DNA of 64,000 bases from Muricea muricata (Eukaryota > Cnidaria > Anthozoa > Malacalcyonacea > Plexauridae). Below the pieces are notes generated by a model that was not told the origin of the DNA, did no database searches, and saw only the letters and a program-made list of their open reading frames with translations. This document shows, piece after piece, positions 12,663-22,975 of the stretch. The translations under genes and the position numbers were made by a program. Each line of letters opens with the position of its first letter. Position 1 is the first letter of the stretch. Location of the stretch: NCBI GenBank assembly GCA_963855995.1, contig OY979717.1, positions 19,629,906 to 19,693,905 of the forward strand, read 5' to 3'.

Positions 12663-13131
12663 GAGGGGGGTGAATAGCGGTACTAAAATCCGCAAATCCG
12701 CTGAAAATTTATGAAAAATCCGCTGATCCGTAAACATTTTTTGCAAAAATCCGAATCAAGGGGAGCCAGAAGGGCAGTTGAACGCTGTATCGTACTTCAT
12801 GTTATCGGGGTATAATGTTAAAAGCCATAAGTATTCCAAAGAATATCTTAGGGCCATATAGGGCATATAGCGAAATACAATGAACACACCGAAAACGGCG
12901 TCGAATTTTTTATTGCTTTCATAGGCCTCACAGCCCAAAAGCAAAATGAATCTATCCAGAGTCCGAAGCAAGTTACAAAAAAATCCTCAATCCGAACAAA
13001 AATATTGGATAAATACGCAATCCGACGCATTTTCTGGATCCGCTAATCCGTAAAAAATTTCAGCCATATCCGACTCCGAATCGCTTTTTTTTCAGAAAAT
13101 CCGATGATCCGAAACCCTATTCACCTCCCCC
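12663..13131. mobile_element. AATCCG-rich MITE, 6 bp target duplication
   Basis: It is 469 bp long and flanked by TTTACT at 12657-12662 and 13132-13137. The ends are imperfect inverted repeats, GAGGGGGGTGAATAGCGG and GGGGGAGGTGAATAGGG (right end reverse-complemented). The body repeats AATCCG or CCGNNAATCCG about a dozen times, mainly in one orientation. It interrupts LINE A between its endonuclease and RT domains. A related sequence lies at 27662-27975. No coding potential was seen. Confidence 0.8.
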
Positions 13132-13137
13132 TTTACT

Positions 13138-14904
13138 ACTTCACATTGTTTAACATATAATTGTCTGTCAATACATAATCCTGATGTGCGCCACCGGCGT
13201 TCTAATCTCCTACGTTTTCTTTTTTCTTTACCAATCTCCTCGTTATACCATGGTGATGAAGGACGAATAGTTATTAATCGTCGTCTTAGTGGAGCATGTT
13301 CTTTTAGAGTCTTCTCATATTTATCAATTAGGACCGGGAGATCATAATCATCATCAAAATTCAAAACTTCTAGGTCTTGATTAAAACTGGTCATGTTTAT
13401 ATCATTTAATTTTCGATACTTAATTTCAGTTTGCTGTAGTTGTGGTTTCTGTAACTGTAATGTACAGTGTACGGACATATGATCAGATATTACAGGGTCG
13501 TGTATTTTGATATCATTGACTAATCTATCTTCATTTCTTGTTATAATCAAGTCCAGAGTATGCCCATGCTTGTGGGTTGGCTCATTAACGAGCTGTTGCA
13601 GGTTGAACGATTCGAGTATTTTATTAAAAGTGATAGTATCAGAATTTCTGGTACTATCTACATGAAAGTTAAAATCTCCAACTATCAATATATTACCAGA
13701 TAGTCGAACCTCCATTAAGCGGCCCTCCATTAAGCGGCCACACTCTATTGAACGGCCAGATGTCAACGTCCCAAAAATATTTAGTATATATTATGAAAGA
13801 TAAGGCCTCCATTGAACGGCCACCTCTATTAAGCGGCCGCGGCCACCGTCGAGTGGTCCCAAGCAGTGTTTTTTTAATAATTATAACCTCCTTTTAACGG
13901 TCAGCCAGTGTTTTCAAACACGTTTCACCACAATTAAACGGCTAAAAAACCTGTTTGTTGATATTTCAATCAACACGTGTCCCTAATCGTTTGGCAGTAA
14001 TCTAATTTAAAGTATTGTCCAACAAATATTTACGTTTTTGTTCCTCTAATTTAGTTTACTTTAGCATCAAATCCCTCTTTTTGTAGCTGTTCTTTCAGCC
14101 AACTTATTGAAAATGCATCACCCGTAAATTGATATTCACACGGGATTTCCAAACCATAGCCACCGCCTTTATTTACTCGTTTGCCTTTGATAACTACTTT
14201 TCCAATGTTTGTCGCTCGTTTTAGGAACTTTGTGAGCCAGATTGCCTAATGTTCAGGAACATGTCCAACTACTTTAAAATCGTCGCTCAATTCATTCGGA
14301 TGTGGACTCCTCAGTTTGGAGGACATATCACGAAGTTGCTTCGAAATTTTACTTTTGTAAAGAACAATGACTTAAAAGTACAAAAAAGGAACATTTGACT
14401 ATATTTTTGTCTATATTTGGCATACCTCTATTAAGCGGCCACCTCTATTAAGCGACCACCTGGCCATTCCCCGAGGGTTGGCGCTTAATAGAGGTTCGAC
14501 TGTAGTATGATTACTTGTTCCAAAAATGTGCAGAATTTTTTAAAAAACATTGAGGTTCTTAAATTGTTGACCTTTGATGGCGGTGGTCTGTAGATGACAA
14601 CCGTTCTTATAGAAATGTTGTAGTTATTTAAGATAACATCTAAGTACTCAAAAGAAGAAAATTCTTTCTGAGATTGTTTTTTAACTTTAATATGCTTCTT
14701 TAATAACAAACCAACCCCTCCGCCACGTGTATTTTTCCTTCTAATATGGTGAAATTGGTATCCTGTTGGACACATTTCTGCAATGGAAAAATCATTATTG
14801 TTTTCTTGAAGCCATGTCTCAGTTATTGCCAGAATATCAATATCGTTTTCAGACACATAATCTTTAATGGAAAGTTCTTTCCGATTTACTGATCTGGTAT
14901 TCAA
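13138..14904 (-). pseudogene. LINE A apurinic-type endonuclease domain (split by an insertion)
   Basis: The first part, 14505-14904, carries LNTRSVNRKE, DILAITETWL (catalytic Glu) and GGGVGLLLK. The second part, 13138-13700, carries IVGDFNFHVD, HTLDLIITR and SDHMSVH, the motifs holding the Asp, Asn and His of the APE-like fold. The two parts are separated by the TA-flanked element at 13703-14502. In LINEs this domain nicks the target DNA. The reading frame is open across both parts once the insert is ignored, so this part of LINE A decayed mainly by insertion. Confidence 0.88.
13703..14502. mobile_element. pogo/Tc1-like MITE with TTAAGCGGCC repeats, TA duplication
   Basis: Its ends GTCGAACCTCC and GAGGTTCGACTG are inverted copies flanked by TA (13701-13702 and 14503-14504). 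Subterminal copies of ATTAAGCGGCC, CTATTGAACGGCC and similar occur at both ends. The middle (about 14050-14240, minus strand) reads like decayed protein, with GKVVIKGKRVN and GLEIPCEYQF followed by ISWLKEQLQKEG. I do not recognise it and it may be captured sequence. The element is inside the LINE A endonuclease. Confidence 0.82.
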
Positions 14905-15135
14905 CAGACAGAAGTTAGTAGGCGTAAAATGACTCTTTTATTCCTTGGTACAATTAACATATATTAAATTTCTAAAATTCACAGTTTGAGTTCGAACGAA
15001 ATTCTTAGTATTTTTCAGGTTACTATATGCATCTTTTCCGACACTCGCTGAATGATTCTCTAATAATAAAATCGGAACCACCCGATTTTGTCTCTTCCCC
15101 ACGATTTCGTGCGAAAATCCTCATTATTTCTTGCG

Positions 15136-15699
15136 TTATTGCTGTTTCGATTTTTCGATTGAAGTATTATATATGCCATTGACAGAACCATTTCTTTTAT
15201 AAATGTTTCGTTTTGAATTGTGTTTTATTCCTACTTTTCTTGTTCGTTTCCTTATAGAAATATGGACTGGAATGGGTTGATTCTGATCACTATCATAACT
15301 AGACTGATTGTTATTCTGATAAGAATGCTGTTGATGTAAATACTTATTGAACTTATTATTGCAATCCTTGTTCTTATTTACGTATGAAACTGTATTCGAA
15401 ATATCTGAATTCTGTCGCTGGATTTGTACGGAATTGTCCCTATATACACATGGAGCTTTTCCTAGGTTTTCAGGTACAGAGATCTCAAGAGTGGCACCAT
15501 TCTCACTAGCATTAATAGTATTCAGTTTATCATTATTTAAATATTCATTTTCAGCCACAACTTCTGAAACAACTTTATTCGGCTTTATGGCCTGGATAGT
15601 AATGTCAGAACCAGAAGGAAAGACGACATTGTGAAATGGAAGGAGGGGGGGGGGGTGTAAATCATCATAAATCGAAAAGTACGCGTATAGGCTTGTCAA
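15136..15699 (-). CDS. Asn/Gln-rich ORF upstream of LINE A, possible ORF1 remnant
   Basis: An open frame of 187 residues lies directly upstream of the LINE A endonuclease frame on the same strand. It is rich in Asn, Gln, Ser and Lys, with a basic stretch (SIRKRTRKVG) near its C-terminus, and has no domain I can name. The location suits the 5' part of the LINE (ORF1 or an N-terminal extension). A run of 11 G (15645-15655) lies near its start. It may equally be unrelated and open by chance. Confidence 0.3.
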   Translation of the reverse strand: MTSLYAYFSIYDDLHPPPLLPFHNVVFPSGSDITIQAIKPNKVVSEVVAENEYLNNDKLNTINASENGATLEISVPENLGKAPCVYRDNSVQIQRQNSDISNTVSYVNKNKDCNNKFNKYLHQQHSYQNNNQSSYDSDQNQPIPVHISIRKRTRKVGIKHNSKRNIYKRNGSVNGIYNTSIEKSKQQ

Positions 15700-16265
15700 A
15701 TTGAAAATTATTTTTGTTCGATCGTGATTGTCGATCCCACATATTTTGTCGTGGAGGATTTGGAATTAAAATCTTTCAAATTAATCACAATGATGATTAA
15801 TCAAGTTCATCTTAAAATTCAAATTCCGTTCTATTCATGCATGAGTAGTACTGGTCCGTCCCTATAGCGGGTAATTATAAATTCAAGATAGCGAAATAAT
15901 TTATGCAAGATGGCGGAATGATTTATGCAGGAGGTTGGCGACGGAAGTAATTAGTACTCAAAATGGCGGCTAATCGCGGAAAATTTATTTAAGATGGCGG
16001 AATAATTCAGGCAAGATGACCAAATAATTTATGCAAGATAGCGGAATAATTTATGCAAGATGGCGTCCATTAGAGATGACGTCATAGTGAGTGAATGAAA
16101 TTCAATGATGACATTATTGAAAAGAGGAATGACGTCATAAGGTAAGGGGTGCTAGTGTACGGAGGGGGCTGTTAACTTCAGGTGAGGCGCGCATAAAAAA
16201 TTAACGTTTGAAATAATTTATTTTTGTAAGTATTACAGACAGAAGAGCTTTATCTTGTTAGTCTC

Positions 16266-17089
16266 ATACAAGTTTATGCGATGAGCAGATGAGCATCTGC
16301 TCATAACTGCTCATGAGCACATGCTCATACGCTCATAGGGCCCGATGTGGCCCGACAGTTATAACCCTCCCACATAATAAAATAATAACAAACTCGGATA
16401 TGTATGTATAATTTTATTGAGAACAATATGACAAATATTTCTATTAATCTTCTTCATCATCACTGTCCTCAGTGAAACTGTAGTCTTTTAAACGTCTTTT
16501 AATTAGAAATTTTCTCTTTTTGACAGCTGCTTCCATAGCCTCTTCTGGACCAAAGTCATCATCGTTCACGAGCGCATCCTTTGTTTACATTATTTTCTTG
16601 CAAATAGATACTTTCCAATTCCTTTTGCAGCTCAGGCAGAATATTAGAGTAAGCTGTTTCCCCAGCGGTTTCCTCATCCAGACCACTTTGAGTCAAATTC
16701 ATCTTCATCTCCTGAAAAGCCGCCTTATGCTTTTGCATCGCTTCTTCTACCATGGGCATCCAAGGATCCGCTTCTTCCTCCTCAGTTTCCGAGTCTCCTG
16801 TCATCGACCTCTGAGACCCGTCAGTTGCAACGCTCGAAGCATCAACTTCTGAGCTCTGAATTTCTGTTTCTGACATTTCTCTCTTTTCGCTTTTCAGTGG
16901 ACAATACTCGTTTTCGTGTCGACGTAGATTGAAACCACGATTAAATGCTTTCCCGCAAAATTTATAACTCATTCCGCTAGAACGGATTGTGTAGAAATGC
17001 CTTGTCATTGAGCAGCACTCTATTTTTATGAGCATGTATGAGCAGTTATGAGCAGGTGCTCATCTGCTCATCGCATAAACTTGTACAAG
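16266..17089 (-). mobile_element. Nested element with TGAGCA-repeat inverted ends carrying a zinc-finger ORF
   Basis: The left end TACAAGTTTATGCGATGAGC and the right end GCTCATCGCATAAACTTGTA are inverted. They continue as about 60 bp of short TGAGCA/TGCTCA words that are themselves partly palindromic. The ORF at 16444-17035 starts inside the right arm and fills most of the unit. No target duplication is certain. Confidence 0.65.
16444..17035 (-). pseudogene. C2H2-like zinc-finger protein of unknown family, frameshifted
   Basis: The 158-residue first frame (16559-17035) has one C2H2-like unit, YKFCGKAFNRGFNLRRHENE with a downstream Cys. It is followed by an acidic Ser/Glu/Thr stretch, DPWMPMVEEAMQKHKAAF, and a Leu/Glu-rich tail. 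The coding sense then continues in another frame (16444 to about 16580) as DDDFGPEEAMEAAVKKRK ending in an acidic EDSDDEED tail. The pieces look like one protein with a deletion or lost intron between them. A single finger plus acidic and basic segments is consistent with DNA binding, but the role is unknown. Confidence 0.6.
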
Positions 17090-17496
17090 TGATTTCTGCG
17101 GAAAAAATCAACAGTCACTACAACAAAAGGTCCTGGAGTACCTTTAAACAGGAATATATGATCCTGAAAATTCATTTATAGACTGACTTTTTACGCAACA
17201 AGCCAGTAGTGCGCATTAATATGACCTGTTCTAGTCTTTACGGTAAAATTTTTAATAATTTGACAAATGAAGAGTTTAGTCAAAACGTATGGGATTTTGA
17301 TGCTTCTGAAGACAAGACAGTTACTGATAAAACATTCATCAAAAACGTTTGGGATGATTGCATAATGTATGGGTACATCTCCAATGATTATGACATTCTG
17401 GGTAATTTTGTTGATGTGGTGAGGATTATTGTATAATTTAATCAGTATCATTTTCATCTTCATTGGGGCCAACGAGAGGTCAGTGTGAGGCCGATG

Positions 17497-17597
17497 TCAG
17501 GTGGATGTAGGGGGGATGTGGGGTGGATGTAGGGGGGATGTGGGGTTGATGTAGGGTGGATGTGGGGTGGATGTAGAGTGGATTTGGGGTGGATGCG
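17497..17597 (+). repeat. GGTGGATGTA-type minisatellite, ~10 copies
   Basis: Tandem units of about 10-11 bases with consensus GGGGTGGATGTA. It is strongly G-rich on the plus strand and could form G-quadruplex-like structures. The minus-strand open frame through it is only a translation of the repeat. Confidence 0.85.
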
Positions 17598-17873
17598 GAT
17601 CCTCTGTCAAGCTTCTGTGTCAAATCCGTGGAACACAAGGGACAAAAACGTAAGCTCCTATTAGCGGAGGATGGAACAGTACACAAAGTCAAACGATCGA
17701 AACTGGAGAATATTGTAGAAGCTGAACAATATGTTTAAATACAGTTTATTTGTATTATATTTTTAGGAAATAAATTATCAAGTAAAGAAGAGAAAGTTTT
17801 AGCTGAAACGGCTTTTAGAAGGTCAAGGACGTTTTCCAGAACAATGAATTCAAACACAAAAGAGTCAAAGATA

Positions 17874-18137
17874 AACCATAGATATTAGAAAAAGGGATGG
17901 ATTGGCAACTCTTTTGTTATCTATATTTTATCTTCAGTTGAGCACACCGGAAGCAAACATTGCCCAACTTGTATGGTAATTATGCTCATGAACTCAATTT
18001 CGTTCATGCGCATAATTACCATAGTGAGTTGTGCAAAGTTTGTTTCCGGTTTATTCAAAATAACTGAACCGAAGATCGTGTATAGTATTGAATAGCGTTG
18101 CCAATCCATTCCCCTTTCTAATATCCATGGATAAACT
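17874..18137. repeat. Foldback MITE, ~264 bp
   Basis: Two arms meet at a short centre near 17995: GGATGGATTGGCAACTC pairs with GCGTTGCCAATCCATTCC, and GGTAATTATGCTCATGAA pairs with TTCATGCGCATAATTACC. The arms are imperfect, about 120 bases each. No coding capacity. Confidence 0.75.
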
Positions 18138-18289
18138 ATTGCCCTAAGTAAATGCTTGTGATGAGAAGGCTATATCTTAATAAATATGAGGAAACACTGT
18201 TCTCTTTTATATGTTTACTCAACCATATTAGGCATAACGTCATCCCCATAAGCCATAACGTTATCATGCTGACGTTAGCCGCCATCTGA

Positions 18290-18351
18290 TCGGTAACGTT
18301 ACCGGTAACGTTACCAGTAACGTTACTGGTAACGTTACTGGTAACGTTATC
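18290..18351. repeat. Array of self-complementary 12-mers GGTAACGTTACC
   Basis: Five consecutive 12-base units each contain GTAACGTTAC, itself a perfect palindrome; units vary at the joints (CG, CA, TG). The array could form alternative hairpins or serve as a cluster of symmetric protein sites. It lies within the right end of the 2.8 kb element. Confidence 0.85.
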
Positions 18352-18673
18352 ATGACGTCAGCGCATGACGTACTTATTACTTCCGGCGCCAATACCATCC
18401 TACATACTAATTACTTTCGGCGCCATTTTGAATACTAATTACTTCCACTGCCAACCTCCTGCATAAATTATTCCACCATCTTGCATAAATTATTTTGCCA
18501 TCTTGCATAAATTATTCCACCATCTTGAATAAATTTTCCGCTATGCGCCGCCATTTTGAATACTAATTACTTCCCCCGCCAACCTCATGCATAAATTATT
18601 CCGCCATCTTGCATAAATTATTTCGCCATCTTGAATTTATAATTAATTGCTATAGGGACGGACCAGTACTACT

Positions 18674-19129
18674 TACATGATTAAATATATGAAACTTTTC
18701 GGAGGGAGGGGGAGGATCTTGTTACGAAATCACGAAGGTCCTTTTCAGATTTCACGAATCACGAAGAACAAAATTTCATTTTCATGATTTTTTTAACACT
18801 CCAGATAACATGACAGTTGCATGTTAGAAAAGAGTGGGAAATGATTCAAACGAAAGGCATTTTAATCAACTTCACGGACTTGTATTTCCTCAAATCACGG
18901 AACAAAATACGCAAATAACGCTAACAGGAACCGCATACGAAGATTTCTACGCTGCCAAAATCGCAAGAGATGGCATTTCTGAGGATCTAATTTCTCGGAG
19001 ACCATCCTCCCCACATCCCGATGAGATACGACCTTAAGTACATGTATATGTCACGAAGTAAAATTATACCGATTTTTGAGTGCACAGTTAAACATAAAAT
19101 AATATTTTTCATCAATATCATAGTATATC
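18674..19129. other. Interval with a 67-residue ORF, no function recognised
   Basis: TCACGAA-type words repeat at 18735-18765. The plus-strand frame 18834-19037 has reasonable amino-acid composition (HGLVFPQITEQNTQITLTG) but no domain I know, and its ATG context and splice signals are not persuasive. Confidence 0.3.
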
Positions 19130-19635
19130 GAATGGACAGTAGGGCCACTCAGCAGTGCAACACTGAATAATTATGCAGTTTATTGGCTACTACTAGCCTG
19201 TTCAGCGCTCTTACTTGCCATAAAATGCAGTTGAGGGGCTGATTATATGATCCTGCTTACCCGGGATTACGTGAAGCGTAACATGATTTTAAGGTATTGA
19301 AAGAAGTCATAGTTTACGTTGTAAAAAATGTTTAATCCTTGGTTGCTTGAGATTTTCGTTTTGCCGAAATATGAAGTAAACAAAATGGTGAATATCGCAT
19401 TAATTTTTGTTAAATCTATCTTTGTATTGATCAATGCTGAAAGCATTTGAACTTTGGTCGTTTCGTTTCATAAAATGACATTTTTCAATACCTCAAGATC
19501 ATTTTACGCTTCACTTAATCCCGGGTAAGCGGGACCATATAATCAGCCCCTGAGTGGCTGGCATAATGGTAATGAGACGCGTAATGTGAAATGCGTGGAC
19601 ACACAAACTTCAACTGAGTGCCCCCACTGTCCATT
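19130..19635. mobile_element. MITE with a second MITE nested inside it
   Basis: The outer inverted ends are GAATGGACAGTAGGGCCACT and, reverse-complemented on the right, GAATGGACAGTGGGGGCACT. Within it, 19235-19550 has its own inverted ends GGGGCTGATTATATGATCC/CCATATAATCAGCCCC extending about 75 bases, flanked by TGA on both sides (19232-19234 and 19551-19553). A 3-base duplication suits PIF/Harbinger-type mobilisation. The outer element ends about 270 bases before the start codon of the three-exon gene. Confidence 0.72.
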
Positions 19636-19906
19636 CCCTACACTGTGTCAACTTGTGGGCATCAGCCGGCGCGGGCGAGCAACATTGTCTGGTTTGTCTC
19701 GAGAGATCATGTTACAAGTCAAGATTTAGTCTTATGCACTATTAGTTATTAATTAAGTACTTCCATGTAAATGAACTAGTAATTCGGTGTACTTCCGACG
19801 CTGATGATTGCTCGTCTTCAATTCAATTAAAGTTTACAGATACGATATTTTGCGGGGTTACTGTCCAACATAGAAAGGTTTACTACGTCTATTTGTCAAA
19901 GCAATC

Positions 19907-20206
19907 ATGGGCAGCGAACAGAGCAAGGAGGAAACAATCGATGCATTGGCGAGAGTTGGACAAGCTATCACGGGACTTCCTATACCGGTACCTTTACAAA
20001 CAGCAGCAGTTGCCGTACATCCACTCATTGGTTCACCGTGTACTCCGCATCCGTTTGATCCCTCTGCTATTCTATGGTCGGAAGTAAAAACTCTCCTTCA
20101 GTCGTTGCGAAGTCTATTTTCTTCGTCATGTTCAAGTTCTTCAAATGCCAAAGGTCATTTTATTCTCGTCTTGTTGTTCACCGCTTGGCGTGAGTACATC
20201 ACAAAG
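19907..20206 (+). CDS. Unrecognised three-exon protein, exon 1 (residues 1-100)
   Basis: The start is MGSEQSK, a classical N-myristoylation signal (Gly2, Ser6, basic 7), so the product may attach to membranes. A hydrophobic, Pro-rich segment follows (GLPIPVPLQTAAVAVHPLIG), then a Ser-rich stretch and AWREYITK. The exon ends in frame at AAG with GTTTGT as donor. Joined to exons at 23766-24097 and 29083-29623 it gives 390 residues with agreeing phases (0, then 2). I do not recognise the family. The other frame at 19893-20087 is a shadow. Upstream there is a MITE and about 270 bases that must hold the promoter. Confidence 0.75.
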
Positions 20207-20718
20207 GTTTGTCCGTATCATCTAATTTATTTCATTTACATGATCATTTCATGAGTTGCGAGCAGTCTGTCTTCGGATTTAAAAATGAAACTACACGCTT
20301 CCCAGGTCGACGATATTAATTATCAGTATTGCCAGATTCTAATCCAGTTAATTTCCAGGAACTACATATTTGCAAGCTACAAAAAGTGAAAACCTTTTTT
20401 AAGTGAAACATTTGGACAAATTATCACACAATTGTATCAGCTAGGGCAGGAAAAAGGGATACAGATCAGGGCCGGCCCTAGAACTTCAATGGGGAGGGGA
20501 ACCTTATAATTAGAAATTAACGATGCACTTTATTAACGCGAAATAAATTAACGCAACATGTACTGTAATTAACGCAGATTGCTTCTATGTCTGTTAAAAT
20601 ATGATTATATTAAGGCGAATCTTGTCTCCATAGTTGACAAATTAATGAAATTAACGTGAAACGGAAAATGTAAACACAACATTAGCAGATCATAACGTCA
20701 ATATAATAATTCTACTTC

Positions 20719-22975
20719 ATTATTGGTCAGTCCACAGAAAGTCACGTGAGATACAGCGCGAAGTAAGAGCATTCAGCTCGAGCATTGATTTTAGAGCGTT
20801 TGGTTTAACACAAAATTTGTGCGGTATATAATAACAAAACCTACGTCGTATCGATGGCCGATATCGAAGACAAAGACCATATTCTTCTCTCAGATGACGA
20901 AAGTACCTCTCCAGCAGCGAACAAAGATCCTTGCCTTCTTGACTTCGTTGAATGCAAGCATGTTAGCTGTGAGCACTTCGCTTCATGAAGAATATGGGCA
21001 CCTGCCACTTAATTCCAAACAACAAACTAGTGGTACAAATCTAGTCTTGGTGTATAAACGTACAACAATGTGCGGCTTAGTGCATTGCGCATTCCTGGGA
21101 AGCAAAACAAAGCAGCTGATACAGAGTCTCGAGTATCTCAGTGAGAAACTGAATGGTCCCTTAACAAGGACATTTTCAATACCATTACGTCGACACTGGG
21201 CTTTGTGCCAAATATTGACTTATTTGCTTCAAGGCTAAACAACCAAGTCAAGCCTTTTGTTGCTTACAGGCCAGACCCAGGAACATATGCAATTGACTCT
21301 TTTTGTCTGTCATGGAGAACTTTACAATTTTATGCATTTTCACCTTTCTGTCTCATCTAAAGAGTTCTTCAAAAAGTAAAAAAGGACAAGCCACAGGGCT
21401 CATTGTTGCCCCCATTGGGCCACACAAGCATGGTGACCCAGCCTTATGAATATGCTTATACCAAAGGTTAATCTTATAGTGCTATAAATACTGTCAGAAG
21501 TGCTCTGTCTATGGTCATCATACTTCCTGAAGGGTCATTTGGCAGCCATGCGGTGGGCAGTAGGTTCCTGAAAGATGTGTTTCAGTTTCGTCCTTCGTTC
21601 CCTCGATATAAATCGACATGGAATGTCTCTGATGTGTTGAGTTATCTGCAAACAATGAAACCAACTGAAAATTTAAAACTTCCAGACTTATCACTGTAAC
21701 TTTTTACTGTAACTAACTGCTGATAGTCGAGTTCGAATAATCATTTGTACCAATACCAATTGCAAACCCTGTGACTCTTGTACTTGGCAACCAGGAGTCA
21801 CAATCAGGTCAGCGATGTCAAACTGTGCAGGCATTAACGCTAAGTGGTATGAAACAGATGGACACTCGTATTACTTTTGAACTTAATGCACTATTAAAGA
21901 CATCTAAACCTGGCAAGCATATCAAACCATTATTATTTTCATCCTATCCAGATGACAAGTTGCTTTGCGTGGTGACATGGCTTAAGCAATATTTACAAAA
22001 ACCAATTAAGTGCGAGATTAGAACGACAAGTCGTGGCTAAGTTTTAATAAACCACATAAACTAGTCACGAAAGATATTATCGCTCGGTGCATAAAAACTG
22101 TCCTTGGAAAAACGAAAAACTGCTGTTATATAGCACACACTACTCGTGCCCCATCTACATCGGCAGCATCATCTGAGAATCCCATCAAAATTATCAGGAA
22201 AGCAACAGGGGTGTTCCAGTGCAAATACTTTCCAGAAGTTCTACAAAAAACCACTTGTGAACTCGCCAAAATGTGGTGAACAATTAACAATTATTGACTG
22301 GACCCGAGGGAAACAGTTTGATTTGTGGACCCGAGGGACACAGTCAATAAGTATTTTATTACATACTGAGTGTCGTAAGAGAAAAAAACTGCCAGAAATT
22401 ATTGAAATATGTAAAATTAATCAAACGTTCTAACATTGTTGCAGTACAACCAGTAAAACAGTAAGAACAGTACAGAACATAGTGAATATTCGCCGGTGAA
22501 TTAAGTGTAATGTCCACCGCTTAGGTGCGTTGCCAGGGAGACAGTCGAATTTCTCCACTATCACGTGATATGTTCTTGACCAATATAAGAAGCAAGCATA
22601 AATGGGCTTCGACACTTAGTATATAATAATTGTTGTTATTTCACAGTGATGTAACGAAATAATTTTTTTTATGTTTGCTGTTCATGAGCACATGGCTTTA
22701 AATATCTCACGTGACTTCTTGAAAACTGATCAATGATGAAATAAAATTGAAAAGCTAAACGAAACTTACCTGTAAGTTTGATTTAAATTCCACGGTTCAT
22801 TGGTCAGGAGCAGGAAGTCACATTCCCATTCTGTGGACTAAATGTTTGAAAAATCGCCGTCCCACCCTAAAGGACACACAAATGTCTTCATTCACATTTG
22901 GTTTTAAAAAACTAAATGCTCTGACTTCGGGCGCTCTATCTCACGTGACTTCCTTTTCCTGACCAATGAATCGTA
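20719..22975 (+). mobile_element. DIRS-like retroelement relic in intron 1
   Basis: The left end (20719-20775) contains TTGGTCAGTCCACAGAAAGT and CACGTGAGATACAGCGC. The right end (22912-22975) carries the inverse, with GCGCTCTATCTCACGTGACT and CCTGACCAATGAATC. Partial further copies lie at 22695-22722 (same sense as the right end) and 22795-22830 (opposite). Inverted ends with an extra internal copy are what DIRS elements have. The coding remnants between them are listed separately. The element lies in the sense orientation of the host gene. Confidence 0.7.
20848..22433 (+). pseudogene. Broken DIRS-type coding region: RNase H side and tyrosine recombinase
   Basis: Several frames carry family-like segments. 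Near 21210-21350 lie NIDLFASRLNNQVKPFVAY, RPDPGTYAIDSF and LQFYAFSPF, the segment downstream of RNase H in DIRS-type polyproteins. At 21870-22010 are FELNALLKTSKPGKHIKPLL and DDKLLCVVTWLKQYL. At 22030-22290 are KPHKLVTKDI, HTTRAPSTSAA (the His-x-x-Arg recombinase box) and FQKFYKKP (Tyr region). The RT is missing and frames shift often, so this is an internally deleted, dead copy. Confidence 0.68.

Larger units (their letters stand above)
9772..15100 (-). mobile_element. CR1/L2-type non-LTR retrotransposon (LINE A), broken by three insertions
   Basis: The LINE runs on the minus strand from an endonuclease-reverse transcriptase frame (15100 downwards) to a 3' tail of TAA repeats at 9772-9790. 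Its pieces are 14505-15100, 13138-13702, 10933-12662 and 9772-10051. They are separated by DNA elements at 13703-14502, 12663-13131 and 10052-10930. Taking out each insert together with one copy of its target duplication rejoins the reading frame, which shows that the LINE was there first. Independent frameshifts (near 12075, 11950, 11825 and 11490) and a stop near 10035 show that it is dead. The 5' limit is uncertain and may reach 15699. Confidence 0.9.
15844..18673. mobile_element. 2.8 kb DNA element with GATGGCGGAATAATTTATGC repeat ends
   Basis: Outermost inverted ends: AGTAGTACTGGTCCGTCCCT at 15844 and its complement ending at 18673. Inside each end several copies of AAGATGGCGGAATAATTTAT follow, then TGACGTCA-rich blocks. 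No transposase was recognised. It contains a nested zinc-finger element (16266-17089), a minisatellite (17497-17597), a foldback (17874-18137) and a palindromic array (18290-18351). CATG flanks both sides and may be a target duplication, but this is weak. Confidence 0.75.

Noticed and set aside
17480..17692. Pro/His/Thr-rich 70-residue ORF
   Set aside because: It is the translation of the GGTGGATGTA minisatellite.
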